From assembly GCA_964387885.1 (NCBI GenBank), contig CAYLYZ010000006.1, positions 22,055-86,054 of the forward strand: a DNA stretch of 64,000 nt, written 5' to 3'. This document shows positions 8,543 to 17,186 of this stretch, piece by piece (position 1 is the first letter of the stretch; every line of letters starts with the position of its first letter). Source of the stretch: JABGPL01 sp964387885 (GTDB lineage: Bacteria; Electryoneota; AABM5-125-24; Hatepunaeales; Hatepunaeaceae). The position numbers and the translations under genes were made by a program. The notes beneath the pieces were generated by a model, which searched no databases, had not been told where the DNA came from, and saw only the letters and a program-made list of their open reading frames with translations.

Positions 8543-9991
8543 ATGGAATTATTAATACCAATCACAGCATTAGTTTTTATCGTATTTGCTGTTCTTATCG
8601 GAGCGATGCGGCGCTACAAGAGGTGTCCTTCCGATAAACTGCTTGTAATCTACGGTAAAACCGGTAGGGATGTCGAAGGGGTGGCACGTAGCGCTAAATG
8701 TATACACGGTGGCGCAGCATTTGTCTGGCCATTAATTCAGAGCTACGAATATCTTGATTTGAAGCCGATCACAATTGATATCAACCTCCGCAGTGCATTA
8801 TCCAAGCAGAACATCCGTATCCACGTACCATCGATTTTTACAGTCGCTGTTTCGGCACAGGAAGGTACCATGCTAAACGCTGCTGTAAGGCTGCTCGGGT
8901 TCACAAAAGATGCAATTCGCGAAACCGCGGAGAACATCATCATCGGTCAGCTTCGTGCGGTTGTTGCAACAATGGCAATTGAGGAGATCAATGTCGACCG
9001 TGAGAAATTCCTCGAAAACGTAAGAGTCAGCGTTGGTACCGAGCTAACTAAGATCGGTCTGAACCTGATCAACGTTAACATCAAGGATATTGCAGACGAA
9101 AGTGGCTATATTGAAGCTCTCGGTAAGGAGGCCGCAGCGCGAGCAATCAACGAAGCGAAGAAAGTCGTCGCTGAGCGAAACAGAGACGGTGACATCGGTA
9201 AAGCCAGGGCTGAGCAGGATCAGCGAATCCAGGTTGCAGATGCAGATTCTAAGGCTGTTACCGGTGAAAACTCAGCCAAAGTCGCCATCGCAAACAGTAA
9301 CTCAGATCGTCGTGAGCGAGAAGCAGAAGCTGAAAAACGAGCTAAAGCTGCTGAGCGAGTTCAAGCTGCAAAGGCAAAGGAAGAATCATATGTTGCTGAA
9401 GAGGCTGCTGAGAAAACCCGTGCTGAACGTGATAGAGCGTCCATGAAAGCAGACACCATCGTTCCGGCTCAGATTGCCAAGGAACGTGTCGAAATCGAAG
9501 CTGAAGCGGCTGCTGAAAAACTCAGAAGGGAAGCGAAAGGTATGGGTGACGCAACATATAACGAGATGGAAGGTGAAGCTCGCGGTATTAACGAGATCCT
9601 GACCAACCGCGCAGAAGGCCTGAAACGAATCGTGGAAGCTGCCGGTACGGACGCGAACGCTGCTGCATTATTGATGGTTGTTGAAAAATTGACCGAAATC
9701 GCCCAGATCCAGGTCGAAGCTATCAAGGGCATCCAGATCGACAAGGTCACAGTCTGGGACAACCTCGGTGGAGGGGGCGATGGCGATGGCAAACCCGCCA
9801 CGGCCAAGTTCATGTCCGGCATGTTGGGCGCATTGCCCCAATGGGATCAGTTGTTCAAGTCAGTTGGATTTAACCTCTCTGATTTGTTTTCGAATGCTCC
9901 AGATCAGCAGGCAGTATTGCAGCAGGTAGAACCACCGGTGGAAGATGTACCTCCGGTTGAAGAAGTAGAAGAGGGTGAAGGGGAAGAGTAG
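8543..9991 (+). CDS. flotillin-like SPFH/Band 7 protein
   Basis: A 482-residue protein anchored by an N-terminal hydrophobic segment (residues 3-22). An SPFH domain follows (about 30-200; PITIDINLRSALSKQNI, INVNIKDIADESGYIEALGK). A long Ala/Glu-rich coiled coil (about 190-375; EAEAEKRAKAAERVQAAKAK) leads to a C-terminal oligomerisation region and a very acidic Pro/Val/Glu tail. The EA-rich heptads and the coupling with an NfeD gene point to the YqiK/FloT flotillin class rather than HflK/C or prohibitin. It scaffolds membrane microdomains. AGGAG lies 6 nt before the ATG, and a Rho-independent terminator follows the stop, so the two genes form one transcript unit. Confidence 0.93.
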   Translation: MELLIPITALVFIVFAVLIGAMRRYKRCPSDKLLVIYGKTGRDVEGVARSAKCIHGGAAFVWPLIQSYEYLDLKPITIDINLRSALSKQNIRIHVPSIFTVAVSAQEGTMLNAAVRLLGFTKDAIRETAENIIIGQLRAVVATMAIEEINVDREKFLENVRVSVGTELTKIGLNLINVNIKDIADESGYIEALGKEAAARAINEAKKVVAERNRDGDIGKARAEQDQRIQVADADSKAVTGENSAKVAIANSNSDRREREAEAEKRAKAAERVQAAKAKEESYVAEEAAEKTRAERDRASMKADTIVPAQIAKERVEIEAEAAAEKLRREAKGMGDATYNEMEGEARGINEILTNRAEGLKRIVEAAGTDANAAALLMVVEKLTEIAQIQVEAIKGIQIDKVTVWDNLGGGGDGDGKPATAKFMSGMLGALPQWDQLFKSVGFNLSDLFSNAPDQQAVLQQVEPPVEDVPPVEEVEEGEGEE

Positions 9992-10007
9992 ATTGTAATT
10001 GTTAGAA

Positions 10008-10047
10008 AAGCCCGGACTGTTTTTGGATGGTTCGGGCTTATTTTTTT
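10008..10047 (+). terminator. Rho-independent terminator of the NfeD-flotillin operon
   Basis: AAGCCCGGA pairs with TTCGGGCTT (9 bp with one G-T pair) around an 18-nt loop and is followed by a run of seven T. It lies 17 nt after the flotillin stop. Confidence 0.88.
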
Positions 10048-10061
10048 ATTAGTACAAACAA

Positions 10062-10099
10062 CCGTGTGGCCCTGGCTACTTGTTGCCAGGGTTTCCTTA
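10062..10099 (+). repeat. REP-A palindrome
   Basis: It reads GTGTGGCCCTGGCTACTTG then TTGCCAGGG, with CCCTGGC/GCCAGGG arms. It starts a segment of about 170 bp that is duplicated at 17101-17268. Confidence 0.85.
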
Positions 10100-10148
10100 C
10101 TTGACTCAATTACCTGACAGTACCTGCCGGGCAATCATCTTACCTGTC

Positions 10149-10248
10149 TTATATTCCCATAGCGTTTTTAGCTGCAAACCGAATTGACTCTTGAATAACA
10201 GTTTTCCCAATCTCTTTGATCATTGAGTTCTTCAAATCTCTTTGGCAT
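10149..10248 (-). pseudogene. chimeric remnant: RAYT start joined to the 3' end of an accessory gene
   Basis: On the minus strand an ATG at 10248 opens with MPKRFEELN, matching the first residues of the intact RAYT (MQKRFEELN). The frame then breaks, and the next codons in another frame read KEIGKTVIQESIRFAAKNAM, which is the end of the protein encoded at 17187-17474 (one or two substitutions). The stop and about 85 bp of downstream DNA including a REP-A are shared with 17101-17188. This is a deletion or recombination scar of a RAYT-linked element and not a functional gene. Confidence 0.75.
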
Positions 10249-10290
10249 TGCGAATAGATAAAATAATTTACGAAAAATGTCTGATTACCT

Positions 10291-10325
10291 GTGTGACCCG
10301 GGGTATTCATTGCCCGGATTTCCAT
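10291..10325 (+). repeat. REP-A palindrome, diverged
   Basis: GTGTGACCCGGGGTATTCAT then TGCCCGGATTTCC is a weaker relative of REP-A with CCGGG/CCCGG arms. It belongs to the scar region 10062-10421. Confidence 0.6.
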
Positions 10326-10382
10326 ATTTGACGTAATATAAGTCAACTAATGTGCGATCACTAGAAAAGGCGATTAAGATTA

Positions 10383-10421
10383 GTAAAGTAACTTGGGCAA
10401 CAGGTAACCCAAGCCACACGA
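10383..10421 (-). repeat. REP-A palindrome, inverted copy
   Basis: It reads AAAGTAACTTGGGCAACAG then GTAACCCAAGCCACACG. It is inverted relative to the copy at 10062 and followed after about 25 bp by a sorting-domain gene remnant. Confidence 0.8.
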
Positions 10422-10445
10422 CCTCTTCAACAGCATAAGCCTTCC

Positions 10446-10465
10446 CTACCGAACCAACATCAACT
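10446..10465 (-). pseudogene. 20-bp remnant of a T9SS cargo gene 3' end
   Basis: On the minus strand this reads K-L-M-L-V-R-stop (AG TTG ATG TTG GTT CGG TAG), identical in protein to the ends of the genes at 14436 and 19111 and nearly identical in DNA to the former. No upstream coding sequence is left. It suggests that a former gene of this family was lost here. It is short, so this is tentative. Confidence 0.4.
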
Positions 10466-10517
10466 AAATAATCTGTTCTTTCCTTCCTACATTCGTTAAA
10501 TATAGGGCGTACTTTTG

Positions 10518-13500
10518 CTAACTATCCAAAACAACTCTTACTTTCCGTATAAGGTCGATTATTCTAAAAGGTTTTTGCAGATAAGGTTTACCCGGTTGTA
10601 AGACTCCTGAATGCACTATTCCGTTGGATGTATATCCTGACATGTAGAGAACTTTAATATCCGGTTGTTTTTCCTGTACTTTATTTATGAACTCAACACC
10701 ACCCATATTCGGCATTATTATATCTGATACGATCAAATCAACCGGTTTCTTAAGCTTCTTGAATAACGTTAAGCCTTCTTCACCATCCTTGGCAGTTGTA
10801 ATCCTATACCCCTGTTGTTTCAATACGTCAAATGCCAATTCACGTACTCCTTTTTCGTCTTCAACCAGTAGAATTGTCTCAGTTCCTATCGGTAGTTTTT
10901 TGCCTCCGACATCAGGGACGAGTTCATCAACTTTTTCCTCACTCATAGGCAGGTAGATCTTAAACGTGGTGCCTTCATCAAGTTCACTGTAAATCCATAT
11001 GTTTCCACCACTTTGCTTGACAATCCCATAAACGGTTGCGAGACCTAATCCCGTTCCCCTACCCTCGGTTTTAGTGGTGAAGAAAGGTTCAAAGACCTTT
11101 TCCATTACCTCATCTGACATTCCACAACCGTTATCACTTAAGGCTAACATTACATGAGGTCCTGGAGTAACATCCGGATGTAGTCGCGCATACTCTTCAT
11201 CCAGATAAACATTGTGGGTTTCAATATAGAGTTTGCCTCCTTCAGGCATAGCATCACGAGCGTTTGCTGCAAGATTAACAATTATCTGTTGCATTTGTCC
11301 GGGATCGGCTTTTACATTCCACAATTGCTCTTCCGAATCGGTCTCGAGATCTATGTCCTCGCCAATTATGCGTTGTAACATCTTTTCTATATTGGTTACA
11401 ATATCATCTAATCTGATGACTTTCGGTTCGAGAGTCTGTTTGCGGCTAAATGCAAGTAACTGTTGGGTTAAATCAGCTGCACTATGACCAGCTTTGAGAA
11501 TTTCGTCAAGATTTTTATACAACTCATCTTTTTCATCAAGAGTTATTAAAGCAATTTCTGAATAACCGATTATTACAGTTAGCAGGTTGTTAAAATCATG
11601 GGCAATACCACCTGCTAACTGACCGATTCCCTCCATTTTTTGAGCTTGTTGGAATTTCTCTTCAAGTAATTTTTCTTCAGTAATATCAGTATAGAAACTG
11701 ACAGTGGATTTTCTTTCGTTAATAAAAAGCCCAGTTGAGCTGATATCTGCGTATATTACTGAACCATCCTTTCGTAAACATGGAGTATCAGCAACTAAAG
11801 ACTTGTCTCCACGAGCCTGGGCTTCAAATTCAGAGATCACATGTTGTAGGGACTCGTCTGGGTGTAGATCTTTTCTACTCATTTCTTTGAGCTCATCTTC
11901 TGAGTAATCAAACATTTTGCATAATGCTGAATTGACATAAACAAACCTCCCTGAATTATTATCAGTTATTAGAATCCCTTCGGGAGATCCTTCAAAAAGT
12001 GCCCTATATCTTTCTTCAGATTCACGCAGTGCTAATTCTGCACGTTTGCGTTTCAGAGCCTCCACAAGGGCGATGGATAAGCTCTCAATAGCTTCCTGAT
12101 CTGCATCCTGGTAGCCACCTTGTTTGTTTGCCAAACCAATCATGCCAATAATTTCGCCAGAATGTTTCAATGGCACGCCAAGGAACTGGTTTATCTTCGG
12201 ATGGCCTTCGGGAGTACCAATACTTTCGGGGTGATCCGTCAAATCATTCACAATTTGACTTTCCCCTTTTAGTAATGCCTGCCCCCAGATTCCTCCGATT
12301 TCCATATCCTTACTGAGTGCAATCGCCTCTGATTCCGCAATTTTGCAGATTGCCCAACCTAAATCACCATAGGATAATGTATCAAATCTACCTGCTTCGT
12401 TGATTACGCCTATTAAACCATATTCGCTGCCTGTTAATTTTTCTGCCATGTTAATACAAGTATAGGCTACTTCTTCTTCTGTTTCGCAGACTAAAGTCTC
12501 GCGAAAGACATTATTGATTGCCTCAACTATAGCGGTGTTTCTCTTTAACAATTCCCCTGCTTCATTACGTTCGGTGATATCACGCAAAATGCCTAAAACA
12601 GCCTTTCCGTCTTTGTATGCAATCTCATTTACGGAGGCTTCAACATCTATTCGTTTTTCTTCTTTGTTTAAAACGGAAAATTCATATCGGGAATCAGGTT
12701 TTATTCCCTCTGTTCGCATTTTTTGCCTCTCTTCGATAAGTGTTCTGCTTTCGGGAGCAATAAGTTGCCAAAAAGTAAAATCCGGATTGTTAATTTCTTC
12801 GTGTGAGCACTGTATCATATCAAGAAAACGTCTATTGACTATATCGAATTTGTTTCCGTAAAGTACATAGATTGCATCGTTTGAATGTTCAATCACATCT
12901 TTGAAATTTCCTTCAGATTCTCGTAAGGCTTCCTCTGTCAGTACTCGATTTGTGATATCCTGGACGGTACCAAATGACCTAATTGGTTTACCTTCTTCAT
13001 TGTAGTATGTTTCGCACAGTTCATTCACATATTTGACCTTTCCGTCATTCAACAACAACCGGTGAACCATGCTGTAGGGCGTTTTATTCTTTAACGATTC
13101 TTTATAAGTCCTGTCCGTCATTTCTCTATCTTCAGGATGAATGTTATCAAGAAATGTTTCATAGGTCCCACCGAATTCTTCAGGGGAGATTTCAAATATT
13201 TGAAATACTTCATCAGACCATTTAAGTTCATTTGTTTTCAGATCAAGATCCCAATTGCCTAATTGGGCAATTTGCTGAGCTTGAGACAGTGAGCTTTCAC
13301 TTAACTTAAGTGAATTATACACTAATTCACGCTCACGAACACGTCTCAGAATCAATCGGGTGCTTAAGATAATCCCACAAAGACCAATTAGCCAAAGGAT
13401 TCCGTGTCCTAATCCAAGGACTAAAATATGTCTGGCTGAAGTTTCTATGTATGGATCCATTGGAACGGAAACGCTAATTCCTCCTCTTACATCACCTTCT

Positions 13501-14075
13501 TTGTACCCTTGATGAGCATGGCATTTAAGACAACTTTTCTCAGTGATCATCGGACGCATTAGAAACAGATGTTTCTTACCTTCTATATCCTCAACAGAAG
13601 TAACCTCTTTTATTCCGTTGTTGAGATGTTCTAATGCAGTAATCTCACAATTGTCCGGTGCATTTTCAGGTCGGATTGGATTAAGACTTGTTATGTGACC
13701 TCGCAGTCCATATTGTTCGATTCCCCGCTCAATAACCTGGCGTGTCATATATGCTGGATTCATTAATGTGAGTTTCTTACCCGAAGGTGTTACAATATCT
13801 CGTTCTTTTATATGTGACAGGTAAGGATTGGGAGGTGTATCTTCAGTCATTGGTACATAAACACCGCCATGAGATGCTGCCCAGCGTCGATAGACAAGAT
13901 CCTTGTTATATACTCCTCTTGCCTCAGCTTTAGCAAAATATAATGCATCAAGTTTCTCACCCTGAATGTTCCAATACAAAGATCCCCCAACTAATATTGT
14001 CCAAAATACGATCAATCCGATGAAGTAGCGTCTCCAGCGTTGGGATGGGATTCTGGTTTTCCTGGATTCATTCAT
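10518..14075 (-). CDS. hybrid sensor histidine kinase with periplasmic CxxCH domain, three PAS, GAF and receiver
   Basis: An 1185-residue protein. A transmembrane segment near residues 17-36 precedes a periplasmic domain (to about 215) that carries C182-LK-C185-H186, a c-type haem motif of the DUF3365/Tll0287-like sensor family. A second transmembrane segment (about 217-243) leads to PAS1 (about 270-390), PAS2 (395-520), GAF (530-680) and PAS3 (695-810). Then come HisKA with H826 (GGIAHDFNNLL), an HATPase (about 930-1045; DNGCGMS, GRGTGLGLATVYGIV) and a receiver with D1118 (LIVSDIIMPNMGG). It likely senses redox state or a small ligand and passes phosphate to its own receiver. No output regulator gene is adjacent. 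I chose ATG 14075 (GGAAGAGG upstream) over ATG 14132. Confidence 0.93.
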   Translation of the reverse strand: MNESRKTRIPSQRWRRYFIGLIVFWTILVGGSLYWNIQGEKLDALYFAKAEARGVYNKDLVYRRWAASHGGVYVPMTEDTPPNPYLSHIKERDIVTPSGKKLTLMNPAYMTRQVIERGIEQYGLRGHITSLNPIRPENAPDNCEITALEHLNNGIKEVTSVEDIEGKKHLFLMRPMITEKSCLKCHAHQGYKEGDVRGGISVSVPMDPYIETSARHILVLGLGHGILWLIGLCGIILSTRLILRRVRERELVYNSLKLSESSLSQAQQIAQLGNWDLDLKTNELKWSDEVFQIFEISPEEFGGTYETFLDNIHPEDREMTDRTYKESLKNKTPYSMVHRLLLNDGKVKYVNELCETYYNEEGKPIRSFGTVQDITNRVLTEEALRESEGNFKDVIEHSNDAIYVLYGNKFDIVNRRFLDMIQCSHEEINNPDFTFWQLIAPESRTLIEERQKMRTEGIKPDSRYEFSVLNKEEKRIDVEASVNEIAYKDGKAVLGILRDITERNEAGELLKRNTAIVEAINNVFRETLVCETEEEVAYTCINMAEKLTGSEYGLIGVINEAGRFDTLSYGDLGWAICKIAESEAIALSKDMEIGGIWGQALLKGESQIVNDLTDHPESIGTPEGHPKINQFLGVPLKHSGEIIGMIGLANKQGGYQDADQEAIESLSIALVEALKRKRAELALRESEERYRALFEGSPEGILITDNNSGRFVYVNSALCKMFDYSEDELKEMSRKDLHPDESLQHVISEFEAQARGDKSLVADTPCLRKDGSVIYADISSTGLFINERKSTVSFYTDITEEKLLEEKFQQAQKMEGIGQLAGGIAHDFNNLLTVIIGYSEIALITLDEKDELYKNLDEILKAGHSAADLTQQLLAFSRKQTLEPKVIRLDDIVTNIEKMLQRIIGEDIDLETDSEEQLWNVKADPGQMQQIIVNLAANARDAMPEGGKLYIETHNVYLDEEYARLHPDVTPGPHVMLALSDNGCGMSDEVMEKVFEPFFTTKTEGRGTGLGLATVYGIVKQSGGNIWIYSELDEGTTFKIYLPMSEEKVDELVPDVGGKKLPIGTETILLVEDEKGVRELAFDVLKQQGYRITTAKDGEEGLTLFKKLKKPVDLIVSDIIMPNMGGVEFINKVQEKQPDIKVLYMSGYTSNGIVHSGVLQPGKPYLQKPFRIIDLIRKVRVVLDS

Positions 14076-14435
14076 AATGTTTATCCTCTTCCGTAAGTTA
14101 TAGGAACCAGGTATTTTTATTAGAGCTTTCATAATAGCGGTACACCTGTCTAAAAATCAGTATAACAAATAATTCTACGAACCAGGGGATATGCGTGAAA
14201 TTTAAGAGAAATAAATAATTAATTAATCAAATCCTTTGCCCGGATTCTCATATAATAGTAAGATGAATTTTGAAATGCAATGCATCTGCAAATTAAAATC
14301 CAACAATTATGACTCGCATATTTGGTCAATTGCATGGTATCAATAAATAATAACAACTCCAAATCGAATCAAATTGGTTCTTTATTTTAACTGTCTTCTT
14401 GTTTAATTAAATGGTGGCAGCCCTATGGGACACTC
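14076..14435. other. AT-rich intergenic region
   Basis: It lies between the start of the minus-strand kinase and the stop of the next minus-strand gene. It is strongly AT-rich (TTAATTAATTATTTATTTC on the minus strand) and probably holds the kinase promoter, but no confident promoter boxes, repeats or terminators are visible. Confidence 0.4.
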
Positions 14436-16376
14436 CTATCGAACCAACATCAATTTCCCAATCCTCTCCTCCCCACCGGCATTCAACCTGACAAAATACA
14501 TTCCACAGGAGGTATCACCTGCATCCCAGGTAGTTGTATACTTCCCGGCTGTCAGTGATGAGTTCACCAGTTTTGCAATTTCTTGTCCGTTGAGGTCTAA
14601 TATGTACAAGGATACGTTACCAGGATTTCTTAAGGTGAATGTGATTTCTGTTGTGTTGTTAAATGGATTCGGATAGGGCTTTTCGAGCTGGAAACGGTAG
14701 GGCTCTGAGAACGTATTTCCTGCCATTTCAGGTTCAATAATCCGGACATGCCACGAGCGTGACTCTTCAACCTCCTGGGCTGTTACCCGAACCGTCACAT
14801 TGGTGTCCATTACATCCGAAAAGTGGATAGTGACAGCGTCTACTTCACCAATTATTTGATCGTTAAGCTGCCATAAAAAAGTGACGAGAGTGTCTTCTAC
14901 CATGCCGTGTTCAACCTGGAAACGGACATCAGCATCAAGATCGACTGTCAACATCGTATCTTCGGGTGACCAGTTAGTAATAAGCGGAACGACCATGATC
15001 TGCCAACCGGTAGAAACAGTCCAGTGTCCGTCTGAAGCGAATACATCTAAAGCTAAAGTGTCATATTCCGGGAATTCAAGGATAACCTGATTCAAATCGC
15101 TGATTGTATCACCTTCGAAAAACCAGCGATAACTAAAATCCTGGAGTTCAGGATCAATGGCTACAATAGAAAACTCCTGAATCCCACCTGCAGGGATGCG
15201 GAAAAGAGAATCTGATGGAATTTTTGTAATTATTTCCGGTGGTAAATCTGCCGGGCTGAGTTTTACGAACCAGCCTTCCTGTGCATCTCTATTATTAATA
15301 AACGCGTTTCCTGCCATCGTAATCCCTGAGTCATCATCTAATAAAACCGAATCGAACACGTTATATCCAATTTCACCGCAAATCAATCCTCTTTCCCAAT
15401 TAAGATTGCCGACTTCATTAATACAAACCACGTAACCCAGCCGATTAGCTTCAAGAGTAGTGTATCCTACCGCCGTTAGTCCCCCATCCGGCATCAGGGA
15501 GATGTCATTCAGACAAGTATAACTGCTCCTGTCGTCTCCACGTTCAAACGTCTGCGACCACAAAAACTCGCCATTCTCATCTGTTCTGACTAGAAGACCA
15601 TTGAAAAAAGAACGTAGACGCCCCGCCTTTCCCGACAGCGCAAATCCGTTATCAGCTGTTCTGACAAGTGAATAAGCCATTTCATACAAATCAGAACCAT
15701 ACGGTTGATCCCATTGCAGTTCTCCTTCTTCATTTACTCTGACCAGCCAAAAATCAAAGTTTCCCTCGCCAAAGCTTCTTGTGTATCCCGCCAGAGCGTA
15801 ACCATTTTCAACTATTACAATATCCCAGAAACATTCGCTATCCTCACCGCCATAAGTTTGTTCCCAGATGACATCGCCATCGCCCTCAATTTTGACAATA
15901 TAAGCCTGCTTGTTTTCACCAATCGTAGCTGATCCGGCGAGGATGAACCTGTCATTGCTCAATCCCAGAACGGTATTGCAGGCATCTTGAGGAAAATTAC
16001 CGTATTCTCGACTCCAGATCTCATTTCCCTCAGCATCCACACGGACTGCTCTGAATCCACTGTTAAATTGCATCAAATGTCCACCCAGAAGGTAACCCCC
16101 ATCTTCTGTTTGGACGAGATCATAAGCCCTACTGTTTTCTCCCTGGTCATATTCACAAAAAATTAAGACTTGCCCTTCTTCGTCCGTAACTAACAACCAG
16201 AAATGAAAGTTTTGATGTCCGGTAAAGGCCCAACCACCCTGTTCGGTTCGGATATGTGACGAGAATTCATCAGCCCCATTTTCCCCGTACAATCTTTCCC
16301 ACTCTATGTCGGGTTGGGCATGGATTGACCTGGTGATTAAAAACAAAATGGTTGATGCTATTGTTATTCTAAACAT
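14436..16376 (-). CDS. secreted propeller-like repeat protein with T9SS sorting domain
   Basis: A 646-residue protein. The signal peptide is MFRITIASTILFLITRSIHA. About eight blocks of 50 residues follow, each with DGGxxLxG, V/IxRxDxxGExxW and YG elements (for example WERLYGENG, DNGFALSGKAG, EGELQWDQPYG), as in the truncated protein at the left edge. Residues about 430-560 form two Ig-like domains (SYRWFFEGDTI, TFLWQLNDQIIG). The C-terminus is a T9SS type A domain (PYPNPFNNTTEI, CGMYFVRL, KLMLVR). I use ATG 16376 with GGGGAAAAAT before it. The frame extends a further 47 codons upstream, but that extension runs through a REP-A repeat and has no signal-peptide character. The role is unknown. 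Confidence 0.88.
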   Translation of the reverse strand: MFRITIASTILFLITRSIHAQPDIEWERLYGENGADEFSSHIRTEQGGWAFTGHQNFHFWLLVTDEEGQVLIFCEYDQGENSRAYDLVQTEDGGYLLGGHLMQFNSGFRAVRVDAEGNEIWSREYGNFPQDACNTVLGLSNDRFILAGSATIGENKQAYIVKIEGDGDVIWEQTYGGEDSECFWDIVIVENGYALAGYTRSFGEGNFDFWLVRVNEEGELQWDQPYGSDLYEMAYSLVRTADNGFALSGKAGRLRSFFNGLLVRTDENGEFLWSQTFERGDDRSSYTCLNDISLMPDGGLTAVGYTTLEANRLGYVVCINEVGNLNWERGLICGEIGYNVFDSVLLDDDSGITMAGNAFINNRDAQEGWFVKLSPADLPPEIITKIPSDSLFRIPAGGIQEFSIVAIDPELQDFSYRWFFEGDTISDLNQVILEFPEYDTLALDVFASDGHWTVSTGWQIMVVPLITNWSPEDTMLTVDLDADVRFQVEHGMVEDTLVTFLWQLNDQIIGEVDAVTIHFSDVMDTNVTVRVTAQEVEESRSWHVRIIEPEMAGNTFSEPYRFQLEKPYPNPFNNTTEITFTLRNPGNVSLYILDLNGQEIAKLVNSSLTAGKYTTTWDAGDTSCGMYFVRLNAGGEERIGKLMLVR

Positions 16377-16390
16377 ATTTTTCCCCGTAT

Positions 16391-16428
16391 TTGTGTGGCC
16401 CTGGCTACTTGTTGCCAGGATTTCTTTA
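16391..16428 (+). repeat. REP-A palindrome
   Basis: It reads TTGTGTGGCCCTGGCTACTT then GTTGCCAGGATTTC. It lies 15 bp upstream of the start codon at 16376 and between that gene and the RAYT, one of three copies around the RAYT. Confidence 0.85.
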
Positions 16429-16482
16429 TGGACAGAAAATGGTCTAATAAGTTCTCGATTCAAAGCAAATGAATTCCGTTTC

Positions 16483-16521
16483 GTAAGGAAACTTGGGCAA
16501 CAAGTAGCCCAAGCCACACGG
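16483..16521 (-). repeat. REP-A palindrome, inverted copy
   Basis: It reads AAGGAAACTTGGGCAACAAG then TAGCCCAAGCCACACGG. It ends 10 bp from the RAYT stop codon, and with the copy at 17101 it brackets the transposase in inverted orientation. Confidence 0.88.
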
Positions 16522-16530
16522 TTGTGGTTT

Positions 16531-17064
16531 TTAATATATTTCTATGTTATCCATTCTTAGTGGTTCACAGATGTTCTGAATCCAGAATCTTGCACTTGAC
16601 CATTGCCACTCAACAGGCTCCTTAACAAGCCCCTTTCTAACAGGATTCATGTGAATGTAATCGATTTTGCTTTTTAGTATCCTGGCATTGATTATGTTGA
16701 AATCATAACCTCCACCAACTTGCCAAAATCTCCTGACTTTTTGTCCTCTTTCAGTAATACTCCACCGCATAAATAGGTCAGGATTATTGTCTTCTATTTT
16801 GAGAAGAGCTTCATAGCTGAAAGATTTCTTTAGAGAAATGAGGATTTTGCTAATCGTATCGTCAACTGATGGTCGTATCAATAAATGAACATGCGTTGGC
16901 ATAATTACAAATGCCCACAAATCAAAATTTCGTCTGATTCGAGTTTTTTTTAAATGGCTTACAAATAGATCGCAAAGATCTTTATTAGCCAATAGCCTAT
17001 ATCTCTTATAGCATGAGAATGTTAGGTAATGGGCGTAATTAAGTTCTTCAAATCTTTTTTGCAT
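16531..17064 (-). CDS. REP-associated tyrosine transposase (RAYT, Y1/HUH family)
   Basis: A 177-residue protein with the hallmarks of the IS200-like REP-associated transposases. H58-V-H60 lies in IMPTHVHLL (metal-binding HUH motif), Y136 in KIDYIHMNPVRKGLV (candidate nucleophile), and there is the typical late EWQWSSARF box. The FWQVGGGYDFNI segment corresponds to the FWQ-x-x-x-YD box. The length is normal and no internal stop is seen, so it looks intact. REP-A palindromes lie on both sides (16483-16521 and 17101-17138), the classic RAYT/REP association. Such enzymes cut and join single-stranded DNA at REP hairpins and are usually domesticated single-copy genes. It probably spread the REP-A copies in this genome. 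Confidence 0.93.
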   Translation of the reverse strand: MQKRFEELNYAHYLTFSCYKRYRLLANKDLCDLFVSHLKKTRIRRNFDLWAFVIMPTHVHLLIRPSVDDTISKILISLKKSFSYEALLKIEDNNPDLFMRWSITERGQKVRRFWQVGGGYDFNIINARILKSKIDYIHMNPVRKGLVKEPVEWQWSSARFWIQNICEPLRMDNIEIY

Positions 17065-17100
17065 TATGAAGATGTGATTCTTTATTAAACTTCGAAAACC

Positions 17101-17138
17101 AGTGTGGCCCTGGCTACTTGTTGCCAGGGTTTCTTTAC
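17101..17138 (+). repeat. REP-A palindrome
   Basis: It reads GTGTGGCCCTGGCTACTTG then TTGCCAGGGTTTC and lies 36 bp upstream of the RAYT start. It begins the 170-bp segment duplicated at 10062. Confidence 0.88.
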
Positions 17139-17186
17139 TTGACTCAATTAGCTGACAGTACTTACCTGGAAATTATTTAACCTGAC

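Noticed and set aside
16377..16517. A 47-codon N-terminal extension of the protein at 14436-16376
   Set aside because: It is a translation of REP-A and flanking DNA. The ATG at 16376 has a good ribosome binding site and begins a proper signal peptide.
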